Below are positions 55,812 to 64,000 of a DNA stretch of 64,000 bases, in pieces; the first letter of the stretch is position 1; the number at the start of each line of letters is the position of its first letter. Both the position numbers and the translations under genes were made by a program. The notes beneath the pieces were generated by a model that saw only the letters and a list, made by a program, of their open reading frames with translations, was not told the origin of the DNA and did no database searches. Source of the stretch: Bacteroidales bacterium 6E (GTDB lineage Bacteria > Bacteroidota > Bacteroidia > Bacteroidales > Prolixibacteraceae); contig DF970669.1 in the NCBI GenBank assembly GCA_001270045.2, positions 139,496 to 203,495 on the forward strand, given 5' to 3'.

Positions 55812-58736
55812 ATGGCACTTAAACCTTGGTATAATATAATCACACCCCGTGAAGATTTAGTAGCTGGAAAACCTTTGGACGCATCGGAATTCGCTGTTCA
55901 CCTTGATCATGTGAGGTTGGGCACAGCCCCTAAAGACTATACAGATCCGGAAAGGTTTTTTCACAGGACCTATCTGACCCAAACCTTGCTCGACATGGCG
56001 GCACAGACAATTCGAAGGTTTTCTGGTATAATTACTGAAACTTCTCCTGTGTTTAATTTGACCACTCAATTTGGTGGTGGTAAAACCCACTCCCTTGCCT
56101 TACTATATCATTTGGCAAAAAGTGGCAACATAGCTAAAAAACTAAAAGGAGTTGACCGCATTTTAACGAAGGCTGGTGTTGATGATATTAAGACTGCAAA
56201 GATTGCCATTTTTGTTGGAACGGAATTCAGTTCTGTAACAGGCAGAGGAGAAGATGGTGAACCATTGAGAAAAACCCCATGGGGTGAATTGGCTTTTCAA
56301 ATCGGTGGAGAAATGGCTTTTGAGTCGTTCTCTGAACTTGATAAATCATATATTCCTCCAGGTGGAGATGACCTTAATAGACTTTTTGACAAAGATCAAC
56401 CTTACCTCTTATTGTATGACGAATTACTTAACTATGTTAGCAAGCACAGGAATTACCATGACCTTGGTGCGCAATTTTACAATTTCCTGCAAACTCTGAC
56501 AGAATTTGTCAGGAGTAGGAATAATATTGTATTAGCGGTTTCCATCCCCGCTTCTGAGTTGGAGATGAATACCGAAGATCAAGCTGATTATGACCGTTTC
56601 AAAAAAATGCTTGACCGTTTGGGTAAAGCCATGTTTATGAGTGCCGAAAGGGAAACGACAGAAATTATCCGAAGAAGATTATTCGAGTGGCATGGATTAC
56701 CTGATGAAGCAAGAAAAACCATCAGCGAATATGTGCAATGGCTTGATGAACACAAATCACATTTAAGCTTCAATACCGAAACAGCAAGGCAGCAATTTGA
56801 GTCGTCTTATCCATTTCATCCGGCAGTATTATCCCTGTTTGAAAGAAAGTGGCAGGCATTACCTCGTTTCCAACAAACTAGGGGTGTTTTAAGATTATTG
56901 GCATTATGGGTAGCCAAGGCCTACAATGATGGATATAAAAAACTTACTAAGGATACATTAATCACCTTGGGAACTGCCCCTCTTGAAGATGCAAATTTCA
57001 GGGCAGCAGTTTTTGAGCAGTTGGGCGAGAACCGGTTGGAGGCTGCCGTAACCACCGATATTGCCGGAAAAGATGATTCGCATGCAATCCGTTTAGATAA
57101 AGAAGCTATTGATGCAATTAAGAAAGCGAGGTTGCATAAAAAATGTGCCACAACAATATTTTTTGAATCAAATGGAGGTCAGACTGCACAAGGTTTGGCT
57201 ACATTACCCGAAATTAAGCTTTCCATAGGGGATCCTGATGTGGATATTGGTTTGATAGATGGTGTAATTCAGTCTCTTTTGGATAGTTGTTATTTTCTAA
57301 CTGCAATCAATAATAAGTATAAATACTCGATACACGAAAACCTTATAAAACGATTTTCAGATAGAAGGGCAAGTGTCCAACCATCGGCTGTAAATGAGCT
57401 GATAGAGTCGGAAATCCGAAAGGTATTTGACAAAGGAAACGGCTTCGAGAAGGTTATGTTTCCTGAAAGAAACAATCAGGTAACCGACCGACCCGTGCTT
57501 TCATTAGTAGTTTTGCATCCATCAAAACGGCTGGAAGATAGTGAGACGAAATCCTTTATGGAGGATATCGTAAATAACTATGGAAGTTCCGCCAGAGTGT
57601 ACAAAAGCGGTTTAATTTTTTGTATTGCAGACAATGGCCAGTCAATTAAAGAAGAAGCAAAAAAGTACTTGGCATGGGAAACCATTTATGATGAAGCGCA
57701 TGAATTAAAACTGGACGACGACCAGCGCAAACAAGTGAAAGTAAATATGGAGAGGGCTAGGAAGGATATTGTGGAAAATGTATGGAAAGCATACAAGAAT
57801 CTTGCACTGCTAAATAAGAATAACAAGTTACAAGCAAAAGATTTAGGATTAATCCATTCCAGTCAGGCTAGGACTATTACTGAGCTTTATCTTACTCGTT
57901 TGGAGTCCGAGGGTGAGATAACCAGTGAAATAAATCCTAATTTCCTTGTAAGAAATTGGCCTCCAGTCTTTACCGCATGGAGTACTAAGGGTGTAAGGGA
58001 TGCGTTTTACCAATCACCTCATTTTCCCCGCCTGATTCGTCCTGATTCAATTAAAGCTACAATTAGCAGGGGGGTTGAAAATGGGATACTGGCCTATGTT
58101 GGGAAACAGGGAAGCAAATTCGAGCCATTCATATTCGAAAAGTCTATATCTGCCGGCGATATTGAAATTTCCGATGACATGTTTATTGTTACCGCAGAGG
58201 AAGCACGAAAAAAAATAGAACCAAGAAAGTTAACTTCCATTAAAATAATTCCTCCTTCGGTTACATTGGAGCCAAACAATTCCTATTCATTTATTATAAA
58301 AGGTTATGACCAGCATAATGAAGAAATAAGTATCGATAAAGTAGAATGGGATGCAAGTTTTGGTAATATTTCAGCAGAAGGTTTTCTTACCGTCGAAGAA
58401 TCGGAAGGTGTTTACAAAGTCACTGCAACCTCAAATGGAATTACAGCAACATCTACTGTAACAGTTCAGAAAAAGGACGAAACTAAACCGCCAATACCCG
58501 ATCTGAAAGTGACTACAACACCGGCAATAAAAACCAAAATAAGTTGGATGGGAATTGTTGATACCAAGAAGTGGAATGTATTCTATACCAAAGTGCTGGC
58601 AAAGTTTGCAGCTAATCCGAACTTAAAGATTACAATCAAATTTGAAGTTGAAGAAGATCCATCAAATGCTGAAATGAAGATTGAAGAAACCAAGACTGCA
58701 TTAAAGGAAATGGGGTTGGATGATAATATTGGATGA
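55812..58736 (+). CDS. DUF499-family ATPase with C-terminal Ig-like domain (Hma-like system)
   Basis: A 974-residue AAA-like ATPase. Walker A is TTQFGGGKTHSLALLYHL (about 80-97), Walker B-like LLLYDELLNYV lies near 200. The region after residue 800 (ITSIKIIPPSVTLEPNNSYS onward to TVTVQKKD) looks like a bacterial Ig-like (BIG2-type) domain, odd in a cytoplasmic enzyme. A short helical domain ends the protein. It starts 19 bp after the methylase stop. DUF499 proteins accompany DUF1156 methylases in predicted anti-phage loci; the role could be DNA sensing or remodelling. Confidence 0.9.
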   Translation: MALKPWYNIITPREDLVAGKPLDASEFAVHLDHVRLGTAPKDYTDPERFFHRTYLTQTLLDMAAQTIRRFSGIITETSPVFNLTTQFGGGKTHSLALLYHLAKSGNIAKKLKGVDRILTKAGVDDIKTAKIAIFVGTEFSSVTGRGEDGEPLRKTPWGELAFQIGGEMAFESFSELDKSYIPPGGDDLNRLFDKDQPYLLLYDELLNYVSKHRNYHDLGAQFYNFLQTLTEFVRSRNNIVLAVSIPASELEMNTEDQADYDRFKKMLDRLGKAMFMSAERETTEIIRRRLFEWHGLPDEARKTISEYVQWLDEHKSHLSFNTETARQQFESSYPFHPAVLSLFERKWQALPRFQQTRGVLRLLALWVAKAYNDGYKKLTKDTLITLGTAPLEDANFRAAVFEQLGENRLEAAVTTDIAGKDDSHAIRLDKEAIDAIKKARLHKKCATTIFFESNGGQTAQGLATLPEIKLSIGDPDVDIGLIDGVIQSLLDSCYFLTAINNKYKYSIHENLIKRFSDRRASVQPSAVNELIESEIRKVFDKGNGFEKVMFPERNNQVTDRPVLSLVVLHPSKRLEDSETKSFMEDIVNNYGSSARVYKSGLIFCIADNGQSIKEEAKKYLAWETIYDEAHELKLDDDQRKQVKVNMERARKDIVENVWKAYKNLALLNKNNKLQAKDLGLIHSSQARTITELYLTRLESEGEITSEINPNFLVRNWPPVFTAWSTKGVRDAFYQSPHFPRLIRPDSIKATISRGVENGILAYVGKQGSKFEPFIFEKSISAGDIEISDDMFIVTAEEARKKIEPRKLTSIKIIPPSVTLEPNNSYSFIIKGYDQHNEEISIDKVEWDASFGNISAEGFLTVEESEGVYKVTATSNGITATSTVTVQKKDETKPPIPDLKVTTTPAIKTKISWMGIVDTKKWNVFYTKVLAKFAANPNLKITIKFEVEEDPSNAEMKIEETKTALKEMGLDDNIG

Positions 58737-58812
58737 CGATCTATGGATATAGTTATTAAAATAACTACTTTATTATAAAAAGTAAATATTCATAAGCCAA
58801 AGAAAATTAAAA

Positions 58813-59469
58813 ATGATAAAGCCATATTTTGGGAACATACGAAATATTTTAGTGGATAATCTAAAAAAAGCTAAGTATGATGTTTATATCGCAGTAGCTT
58901 GGATTACCGATAAAATTTTTGAAGATTTACTATTATTACTTTTAGAAAATGGAGTATCGATAAATATCATAGTGGTAAATGATGAAATTAATCTTAGGGG
59001 GGGTATCGATTGGAAAGCTCTTGTAAATAAAGGTGCAAATGTTTTTTGGGATAATCATCATCATAAATTCTGTGTAATTGACAGGGAGAAAGTAATCACA
59101 GGATCATTCAATTGGACATATTTAGCTTCAAATAGATCAAATCGGGAAAACATTATTATAATTGAGGGTGAAAATGATTTGATAGAACAATTTTCTCAAG
59201 AATTCATTCAGTTAAAAAAGGAAGCAACCAAATTTGTTATTGAACCCGAGAAAGTCAAGATTGTTGAACAAGTCATCGTCAAAGAAAACATTACAAATAT
59301 TAAAAAGTACAAAGCATATCAAAAAGATACGACTTATTACTGTGGAAAATGTAGTGGCAGATTGACATCATACTTTCAAAAATCTGTGCCGAAACAATTA
59401 AAAGACATAGCAAAATTTTATTGTGAGGATTGTGGTGCCTATTACAATTCAAATTTTGATTACTTATGA
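58813..59469 (+). CDS. PLD-like nuclease with C-terminal zinc ribbon
   Basis: A 218-residue protein. The single phospholipase D motif is H-H-K-F-C-V-I-D (about 85-92) followed by GSFNWT, the nuclease-type HKD half-site that works as a homodimer. A C-terminal zinc ribbon (YYCGKCSG ... YCEDCGAYY) may bind nucleic acid. It follows the DUF499 gene by 76 bp on the same strand. PLD nucleases are effectors in DISARM and other defence systems, so it is a likely effector of this locus. Confidence 0.92.
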   Translation: MIKPYFGNIRNILVDNLKKAKYDVYIAVAWITDKIFEDLLLLLLENGVSINIIVVNDEINLRGGIDWKALVNKGANVFWDNHHHKFCVIDREKVITGSFNWTYLASNRSNRENIIIIEGENDLIEQFSQEFIQLKKEATKFVIEPEKVKIVEQVIVKENITNIKKYKAYQKDTTYYCGKCSGRLTSYFQKSVPKQLKDIAKFYCEDCGAYYNSNFDYL

Positions 59470-60182
59470 GAAATTTCCCAACAGCGTTCAGTTTACACTG
59501 TCATTTATATTTTTTCCGACTAAAACAGTCATCCGGCTTTTGGTCCAGATTTGTTTGCTTCTTATTCTTTATAGTAGTAACTTTTTCAATATTAATACCA
59601 ATTCCCCCATTTTTTATTTAGATGTTCAAATTTCTCAAATAGGTCAATCCCAAAATTTAAGCAATCAAACTATACCAAACTTATCGTTTTCTATAAAATC
59701 AATCAAATCAATCACATAGTCATTCCAGCATCTGGTAATCCCAGATATCTGGGAAAAAATATAAGATATTAAATTACGACAAATACTAAATAAGGCTGGT
59801 GTAAATCACGCCACCCTTTTTCAATAAAGTTTGTTCTTTGGGGTGAGAAAAATGCGGAGTTGCATCTCAAAGTAAAAACCCATCAGAGTTGCTGCAGATT
59901 AATTTGGTGGGGGATAATATATAAATTATTGTCCAAGAAGAATCCCTTCACTCTGAATCTGTGGAAAATGAAGTATATATCGATCATTAATGAAATGGTG
60001 GTCTAACTTTGTCATTTATCGAATTCTTCTGGTTGTTCTAATCGCTCATTATTAATAATATGCCAATTTCAATTTAGATTTTTATTTGAATTTTGAGTTA
60101 TTGCAAATCAGAATTACGAATGCTAAATTTGATACCTATTACTCTATTACTACTTATTGACTTACAACAAAACTAAACAGTA
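59470..60182. other. Intergenic region between the PLD nuclease and the HEPN-like gene
   Basis: About 710 bp without a convincing gene. A perfect 16-bp palindrome TCCCAGATATCTGGGA occupies 59739-59754. GGTG and CACC near 59800-59815 form a short hairpin followed by CTTTTT, a possible terminator for the upstream operon. The rest is AT-rich. Confidence 0.5.
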
Positions 60183-61700
60183 ATGGGACAGCCAATAACT
60201 AACTATGATTTTCTGAAATTTCTAAACCATGGAACCCAAAAGAAGAAAGGGGAAAACAAATATATTGATGATTATTATAAGCAAAGATATCAGAATGTAA
60301 TTGATTCTTTGAGCCAATTTCGATTGTTTGCTTTTATCATACATGATTCACAAAAGCACGAAGCTTTCGATCGATATTTAAACAATGAATTCCCCTTGCT
60401 GGATTTCACTACTCATGACCATTTATTATTCTTTGCATTCGTGAATCCACCGGAAAGTTGGGTTTTAAAAGCAAAAGATCGAGAATATTACAAGCATATC
60501 AAGAATCTATACGAATTTGAAGGTTTATCTTTGAAGAACCCAATTAGGACTCAAGATAGTGGGGAGATTACATCAATCTTGGCGAGTCTATTTAATATCC
60601 CATTGGAATCCCTCCCGGCATTGGTAATCACAAATGATTTAAACAGCAAAGAATTTTTTTGGGTTCAAACAAATGTATATGATATTTCACATCAACTTAA
60701 CCGTCTTGGAATGTTTGCTGATAATTATCCGGATGTAAAAAACAACTGGGAAATTGCCGAAATGGTCCTTAAAAATGAGCTACCAAATCCTTTGCACATT
60801 AATAATATCACGCCAGTTGAATTGTCAAATACTATAGCACGAACGTTGTATGACGTATTAAACATCTATCTAATATCTCATCAAGAATATGACCAGATCG
60901 GACTAGGATACAATGAATTAAGGAAAAACGTGAATGATTCTATAACAGAATTGCAAGAGCACATTAATTCTTTAAAATCATTCTATATCGACGAAGATAA
61001 TTTTGATTGGAAATTATTTGATGACTTAAATGTTCTGCTCGTAAAATACATTTCTTCATTAAATACCAAAAATGCATATTCAGACAAGGATTTCCTGAAA
61101 ATTAATAAGGAATATCTGGAAACCAAATCTTACGATATGTTGATGACATCCAAAACTGTCATTAATATGCTTGATCATCAAGCAAAAGAAAAGAATTCAG
61201 AACAGAAATTCGAATTTAATATTGACTATTCTTCAGTGGGGATATGCATGTCCAAGTTTTTTGAAAATGAAATAAACCTTTCTATAGTTCACTGGATAAG
61301 AAAAATATTAGGGATTGATCTCCCACGGTATTATGAAAGATTCCAGCCATCTAAGGATGTGAAATACAGAGGACATGGAATGGATAGGTCAGTAGATTTC
61401 AATAGTGGAAGTCAAAGAAATTTTAAATGGTACCCACCTGCACTTGGTCAATCCCATACTGCATTTAAGGCTATACTAAATGACCCATATTATAAAGGAA
61501 GGTTTGAATACATCAACGAATCCTCTATTAATCAATTTCTTAACGACTGGAACTCTCTTAAAGAGATTAGAAATAGATGTGCCCATGCGGAATCGATAGA
61601 CAAACAAACTTTGAATGACCTAATAAAAATTTTAAACTCACTTAATAAACAAAGAATTTTCAAAACCACTTATGAAATGAAGCAACAGCTTAGATCCTGA
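60183..61700 (+). CDS. Possible HEPN-domain effector with thioredoxin-fold-like N-terminus
   Basis: I do not recognise this 505-residue family. The C-terminus has SLKEIRNRCAHAES, where R-N-R-C-A-H (about 463-468) fits the Rx4H motif of HEPN ribonucleases on a helix. Residues about 40-165 (FRLFAFIIHDSQKHEAFDRY, then FNIPLESLPALVITND) suggest a thioredoxin-like fold with the typical proline before a strand, but without a CxxC. A helical region lies between (about 200-330). It follows the PLD gene by 713 bp with its own presumed promoter. It could be an RNase effector or sensor in the island. Confidence 0.6.
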   Translation: MGQPITNYDFLKFLNHGTQKKKGENKYIDDYYKQRYQNVIDSLSQFRLFAFIIHDSQKHEAFDRYLNNEFPLLDFTTHDHLLFFAFVNPPESWVLKAKDREYYKHIKNLYEFEGLSLKNPIRTQDSGEITSILASLFNIPLESLPALVITNDLNSKEFFWVQTNVYDISHQLNRLGMFADNYPDVKNNWEIAEMVLKNELPNPLHINNITPVELSNTIARTLYDVLNIYLISHQEYDQIGLGYNELRKNVNDSITELQEHINSLKSFYIDEDNFDWKLFDDLNVLLVKYISSLNTKNAYSDKDFLKINKEYLETKSYDMLMTSKTVINMLDHQAKEKNSEQKFEFNIDYSSVGICMSKFFENEINLSIVHWIRKILGIDLPRYYERFQPSKDVKYRGHGMDRSVDFNSGSQRNFKWYPPALGQSHTAFKAILNDPYYKGRFEYINESSINQFLNDWNSLKEIRNRCAHAESIDKQTLNDLIKILNSLNKQRIFKTTYEMKQQLRS

Positions 61701-61848
61701 AATGAATGATATAAGAAGTTGTCACAGTTTAATTGCTAAGAAGAACACGTCATATAATCAATTCTTTTCGGTTTTTCTGTCATTACTTGTCAAATTTTAT
61801 ATGTGAAACTATTTTCAACATCTACTGAAATCTGCAAAAGTTAATCCC

Positions 61849-63432
61849 ATGGAAAAAGTACATTTCGTCGATTTATTATCGGTTTCACCCAATCCTACGA
61901 AGTTGGGGATATATCAATCAGCCCCCGAAAATTATGCTTCTATAAAGGATAATATATCCCAGTACGGAATTATTGAACCCTTATTGGTTAATAAAGACAC
62001 AAAAGTCATTATTTCGGGAAACCTTCGTCATCAAATTGCCACTGAACTCGGATTTAATAAGATTCCAGTAATTTTCGTTAAGGTTGAGGATGAAGATATG
62101 GATCTAAAATCAATTTCAACAAATCAACAACGGATTAAATCCACATATCAGATTTTAAAAGAGATTCAGTTCTTCGAACAACACTACAATATTCGTCAAG
62201 GTGCACGCACAGATCTTGACCCGGAACTCAAAGAGATGAAAGAACATAGAGACGAGTTATTTACATCTATATCGCGAGATAAAAGAACCAAAATAAAAAA
62301 AATTCACCAGCTGGCTTTAGACCTTTATGGAGAGGAAACACCTGAATATTTTGAGGTTTTTCAAACAATTGATATAGGAAAAACAACTTTAAACGGTCAA
62401 TACCATAATCTATTGGATAAATTCCAACGAAAGGGCAATGATGAAGTAATACCCCAAGAGTATTCAATTATTCGTGAAAACACTCAAATCTACAACCGGA
62501 ACTCTGCAGACATGTCTGAAGTTGACGACAATTCCATAAATACAATCATAACTTCTCCTCCATATTTTCAAATGCGGGATTACGAAACTGAAGATCAAAT
62601 AGGACAAGAAAGACTCGTAGAAACCTACTTGAATAATTTAATTGCAGTTTTCAATGAATGTAAACGGGTATTGAGGCAGGATGGTAGTCTGTTCGTCAAT
62701 ATTAACGATTGCGTAATTGATGGGCAATATCAGGCTGTGCCACAACGCTTTTTAATAAAAATGATCCAATCTGGGTGGTTGTTCAACGACGAGATGATTT
62801 GGATTAAAAACAATCCTGCTTATACTCAAGGCAGCAGATCTGTCAGGAGCCATGAATATATCTATCATTTCACTAAATCGACCGAATTCTTTTATAGTGA
62901 TTCTTGGTTGAGGGAATTAGTAGATATAAACAATGAGGTTTCTTATGGCACGAATCGTAATAGTCCAAAGGTAAAATCAGGGCTTGATTTTAGAGGAAAT
63001 ATTCTTAAGTCTAATGCATCCAGCACCGCTGAACTAAGGAAAAAATGTGCAGAAAGAGGCTTTCATCTGACACATTCCGCAACTTTCCCAATTGATGTTC
63101 CCAGCATATGCGGATTTACCACCACAAGAGAAGGTGATACCATTTTAGATTGTTTCGCTGGAACCAGTGTAACAGGTGAATTTGCCCGTCGAAATAATCG
63201 GAAATTTATCGGGTACGAGCTGAATCCGCAATATATAATTGCATCAGAAGTTCGTCTAAGTGCAACAGTCAAAAATTGGAATATCTCAGAAAAACTGTTT
63301 TTTGAATCCAAAATGACCATTGATCGTGTCACTACTAAAATGAAATTAGGATTTGAATCCGAAAAGAAAAATTTCAATTCAATTTCAAAGATCTTTAGTG
63401 ATGCGGTCAGTATTTTAGGCAAGTACAACTGA
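61849..63432 (+). CDS. ParB-like domain fused to an N4/N6 DNA methyltransferase
   Basis: A 527-residue fusion. Residues about 1-100 form a ParB/Srx-like domain (IKDNISQYGIIEPLLVNKD, ISGNLRHQIATELGF). The methylase part has TSPPYFQMRDYE (about 234-245), then a variable target-recognition stretch, then LDCFAGTSVTGEFARRNNRKFIGYELN (about 432-458). The order catalytic motif before SAM motif is that of beta-class amino-methyltransferases. ParB-methylase fusions are common in phages and islands, often as orphan or anti-restriction methylases. It is separated from the HEPN-like gene by about 150 bp. Confidence 0.92.
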   Translation: MEKVHFVDLLSVSPNPTKLGIYQSAPENYASIKDNISQYGIIEPLLVNKDTKVIISGNLRHQIATELGFNKIPVIFVKVEDEDMDLKSISTNQQRIKSTYQILKEIQFFEQHYNIRQGARTDLDPELKEMKEHRDELFTSISRDKRTKIKKIHQLALDLYGEETPEYFEVFQTIDIGKTTLNGQYHNLLDKFQRKGNDEVIPQEYSIIRENTQIYNRNSADMSEVDDNSINTIITSPPYFQMRDYETEDQIGQERLVETYLNNLIAVFNECKRVLRQDGSLFVNINDCVIDGQYQAVPQRFLIKMIQSGWLFNDEMIWIKNNPAYTQGSRSVRSHEYIYHFTKSTEFFYSDSWLRELVDINNEVSYGTNRNSPKVKSGLDFRGNILKSNASSTAELRKKCAERGFHLTHSATFPIDVPSICGFTTTREGDTILDCFAGTSVTGEFARRNNRKFIGYELNPQYIIASEVRLSATVKNWNISEKLFFESKMTIDRVTTKMKLGFESEKKNFNSISKIFSDAVSILGKYN

Positions 63433-63865
63433 TTTCTTGGGAATATACCAAGAGTATAAGTCTTAGAATTACATATTCGGTGAGTTCTGGGTAGTTTTCA
63501 ACCTGAGATGGGATAATATTCATTTCATTCTAATATCCGACCAGATCAATCCGTATTGGTTTCTGGAAGGTGATTTGTGCTGTTGTCCTGTCCCTTCATA
63601 TTTCTGATTTTGGAAAGATCATGAAGGGTTAAATTTGATTTAATGAATGAAAAGGTCTTCTCTTTGGTCTTGTTTATTTCATGGTATAAATCCCAATTGG
63701 TTATGCAATTCATTCTTTGATAATTTTTTCAAAAATACCGCGAATACACATAATATCTGCATCCTACATCCCTTTTGATTATAGATCCTGGTCTATTCCA
63801 TTTTCGATATACCATCAGATCAACCAATTCAGATAAAACCACTCCAATCTATTTGGTGAATAAAA
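63433..63865. other. Intergenic region without recognisable features
   Basis: About 430 bp of AT-rich sequence between the convergent methylase gene and a partial gene at the right edge. No tRNA copy or strong terminator was seen. Confidence 0.4.
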
Positions 63866-64000
63866 TCAAGCTTTAACTTCTTCATCGCTAAAACATTTTA
63901 TTTTGATTTTGGGATCTATTCCCATTTTTCTGAAGAAATAAATAAGACAATCATTGGCATGATGGACATCCTCTTCCTTTATGGATAGTTCGGACCATGC
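63866..64000 (-). CDS. Partial hypothetical gene at the right edge
   Basis: On the minus strand an open frame enters from beyond the window and ends at a TGA at 63866-63868. The visible 44 residues (with SIKEEDVHHANDCLIYFFRK and ending CFSDEEVKA) look protein-like and acidic. No family can be named from so short a piece; the start lies outside the window. Confidence 0.5.
   Translation of the reverse strand, partial: AWSELSIKEEDVHHANDCLIYFFRKMGIDPKIKIKCFSDEEVKA

Noticed and set aside
49260..59469. Calling the defence block a DISARM system
   Set aside because: SNF2 helicase, methylase and PLD are reminiscent of DISARM, but the drmA and drmB (DUF1998) genes are absent and DUF1156/DUF499 proteins are present instead.
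59423..59719. 98-codon open frame after the PLD nuclease
   Set aside because: It begins inside the PLD gene in another frame and translates to low-complexity hydrophobic sequence typical of AT-rich DNA.
35491..64000. CRISPR array
   Set aside because: No series of short identical repeats with unique spacers was seen anywhere; the repeats found are few, long and imperfect.

Overview
The window reads as the chromosome of a Bacteroidota bacterium, most likely Bacteroidales/Marinilabiliales-like and polysaccharide-degrading. Support: lipoprotein-rich glycoside hydrolases beside sulfatases, two large secreted proteins with type IX secretion C-terminal sorting tails, weak Shine-Dalgarno signals, and several -7 boxes of the TAnnTTTG type, some with TTG 17-20 nt upstream. 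The species cannot be named from this sequence.

Region 1 (1-14.4 kb, all minus strand) is a carbohydrate-utilisation cluster: GH127-like (partial at the left edge), GH29 fucosidase-like, GH2 beta-galactosidase-like, a lipoprotein plus outer-membrane-barrel pair, GH53 endo-galactanase, a GNAT acetyltransferase, two formylglycine sulfatases and a GH26 endo-hydrolase. Together these suggest stepwise breakdown of a sulfated glycan containing galactose, arabinose and fucose; no SusC/SusD pair lies inside the window.

Region 2 (15-35.5 kb) is mostly core genome: a repeat-rich T9SS cargo protein, an SDR, a HicAB toxin-antitoxin pair, tRNA-Leu and tRNA-Gly, mutS, a PSP1-domain protein, an O-methyltransferase, an M16 peptidase, tRNA-Phe with two broken tRNA copies and a GIY-YIG nuclease, a GH-like secreted protein with a CoA-disulfide-reductase-like flavoprotein, an ECF sigma factor with a membrane partner, a DUF2891 protein, Nudix and HEAT-like proteins, and two tRNA-Gln genes.

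Region 3 (35.5 kb to the right edge) becomes AT-rich directly after tRNA-Gln(CUG) and looks like a genomic island. It holds a second T9SS cargo gene bounded by direct repeats, an IS3-type remnant, a chain of hypothetical genes separated by a roughly 135-bp repeat (including an AbiGi-like protein and a nuclease-like protein), a serine recombinase, an intact IS481-family element with inverted repeats and a 7-bp target duplication, an exonuclease-WG-repeat fusion, and then a defence block. The block consists of a SNF2 helicase with DUF3883, a DUF1156 DNA methyltransferase and a DUF499 ATPase in one operon (the Helicase-Methylase-ATPase or Hma layout), followed by a PLD nuclease with a zinc ribbon, a possible thioredoxin-fold/HEPN protein, and a ParB-methyltransferase fusion.

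The most unusual signals are the tRNA fragments that all break at the T-loop around a GIY-YIG gene, the unrecognised HEPN-type protein and the exonuclease-WG fusion within the defence region, and the gene-by-gene repeat spacing at 39-43.6 kb.
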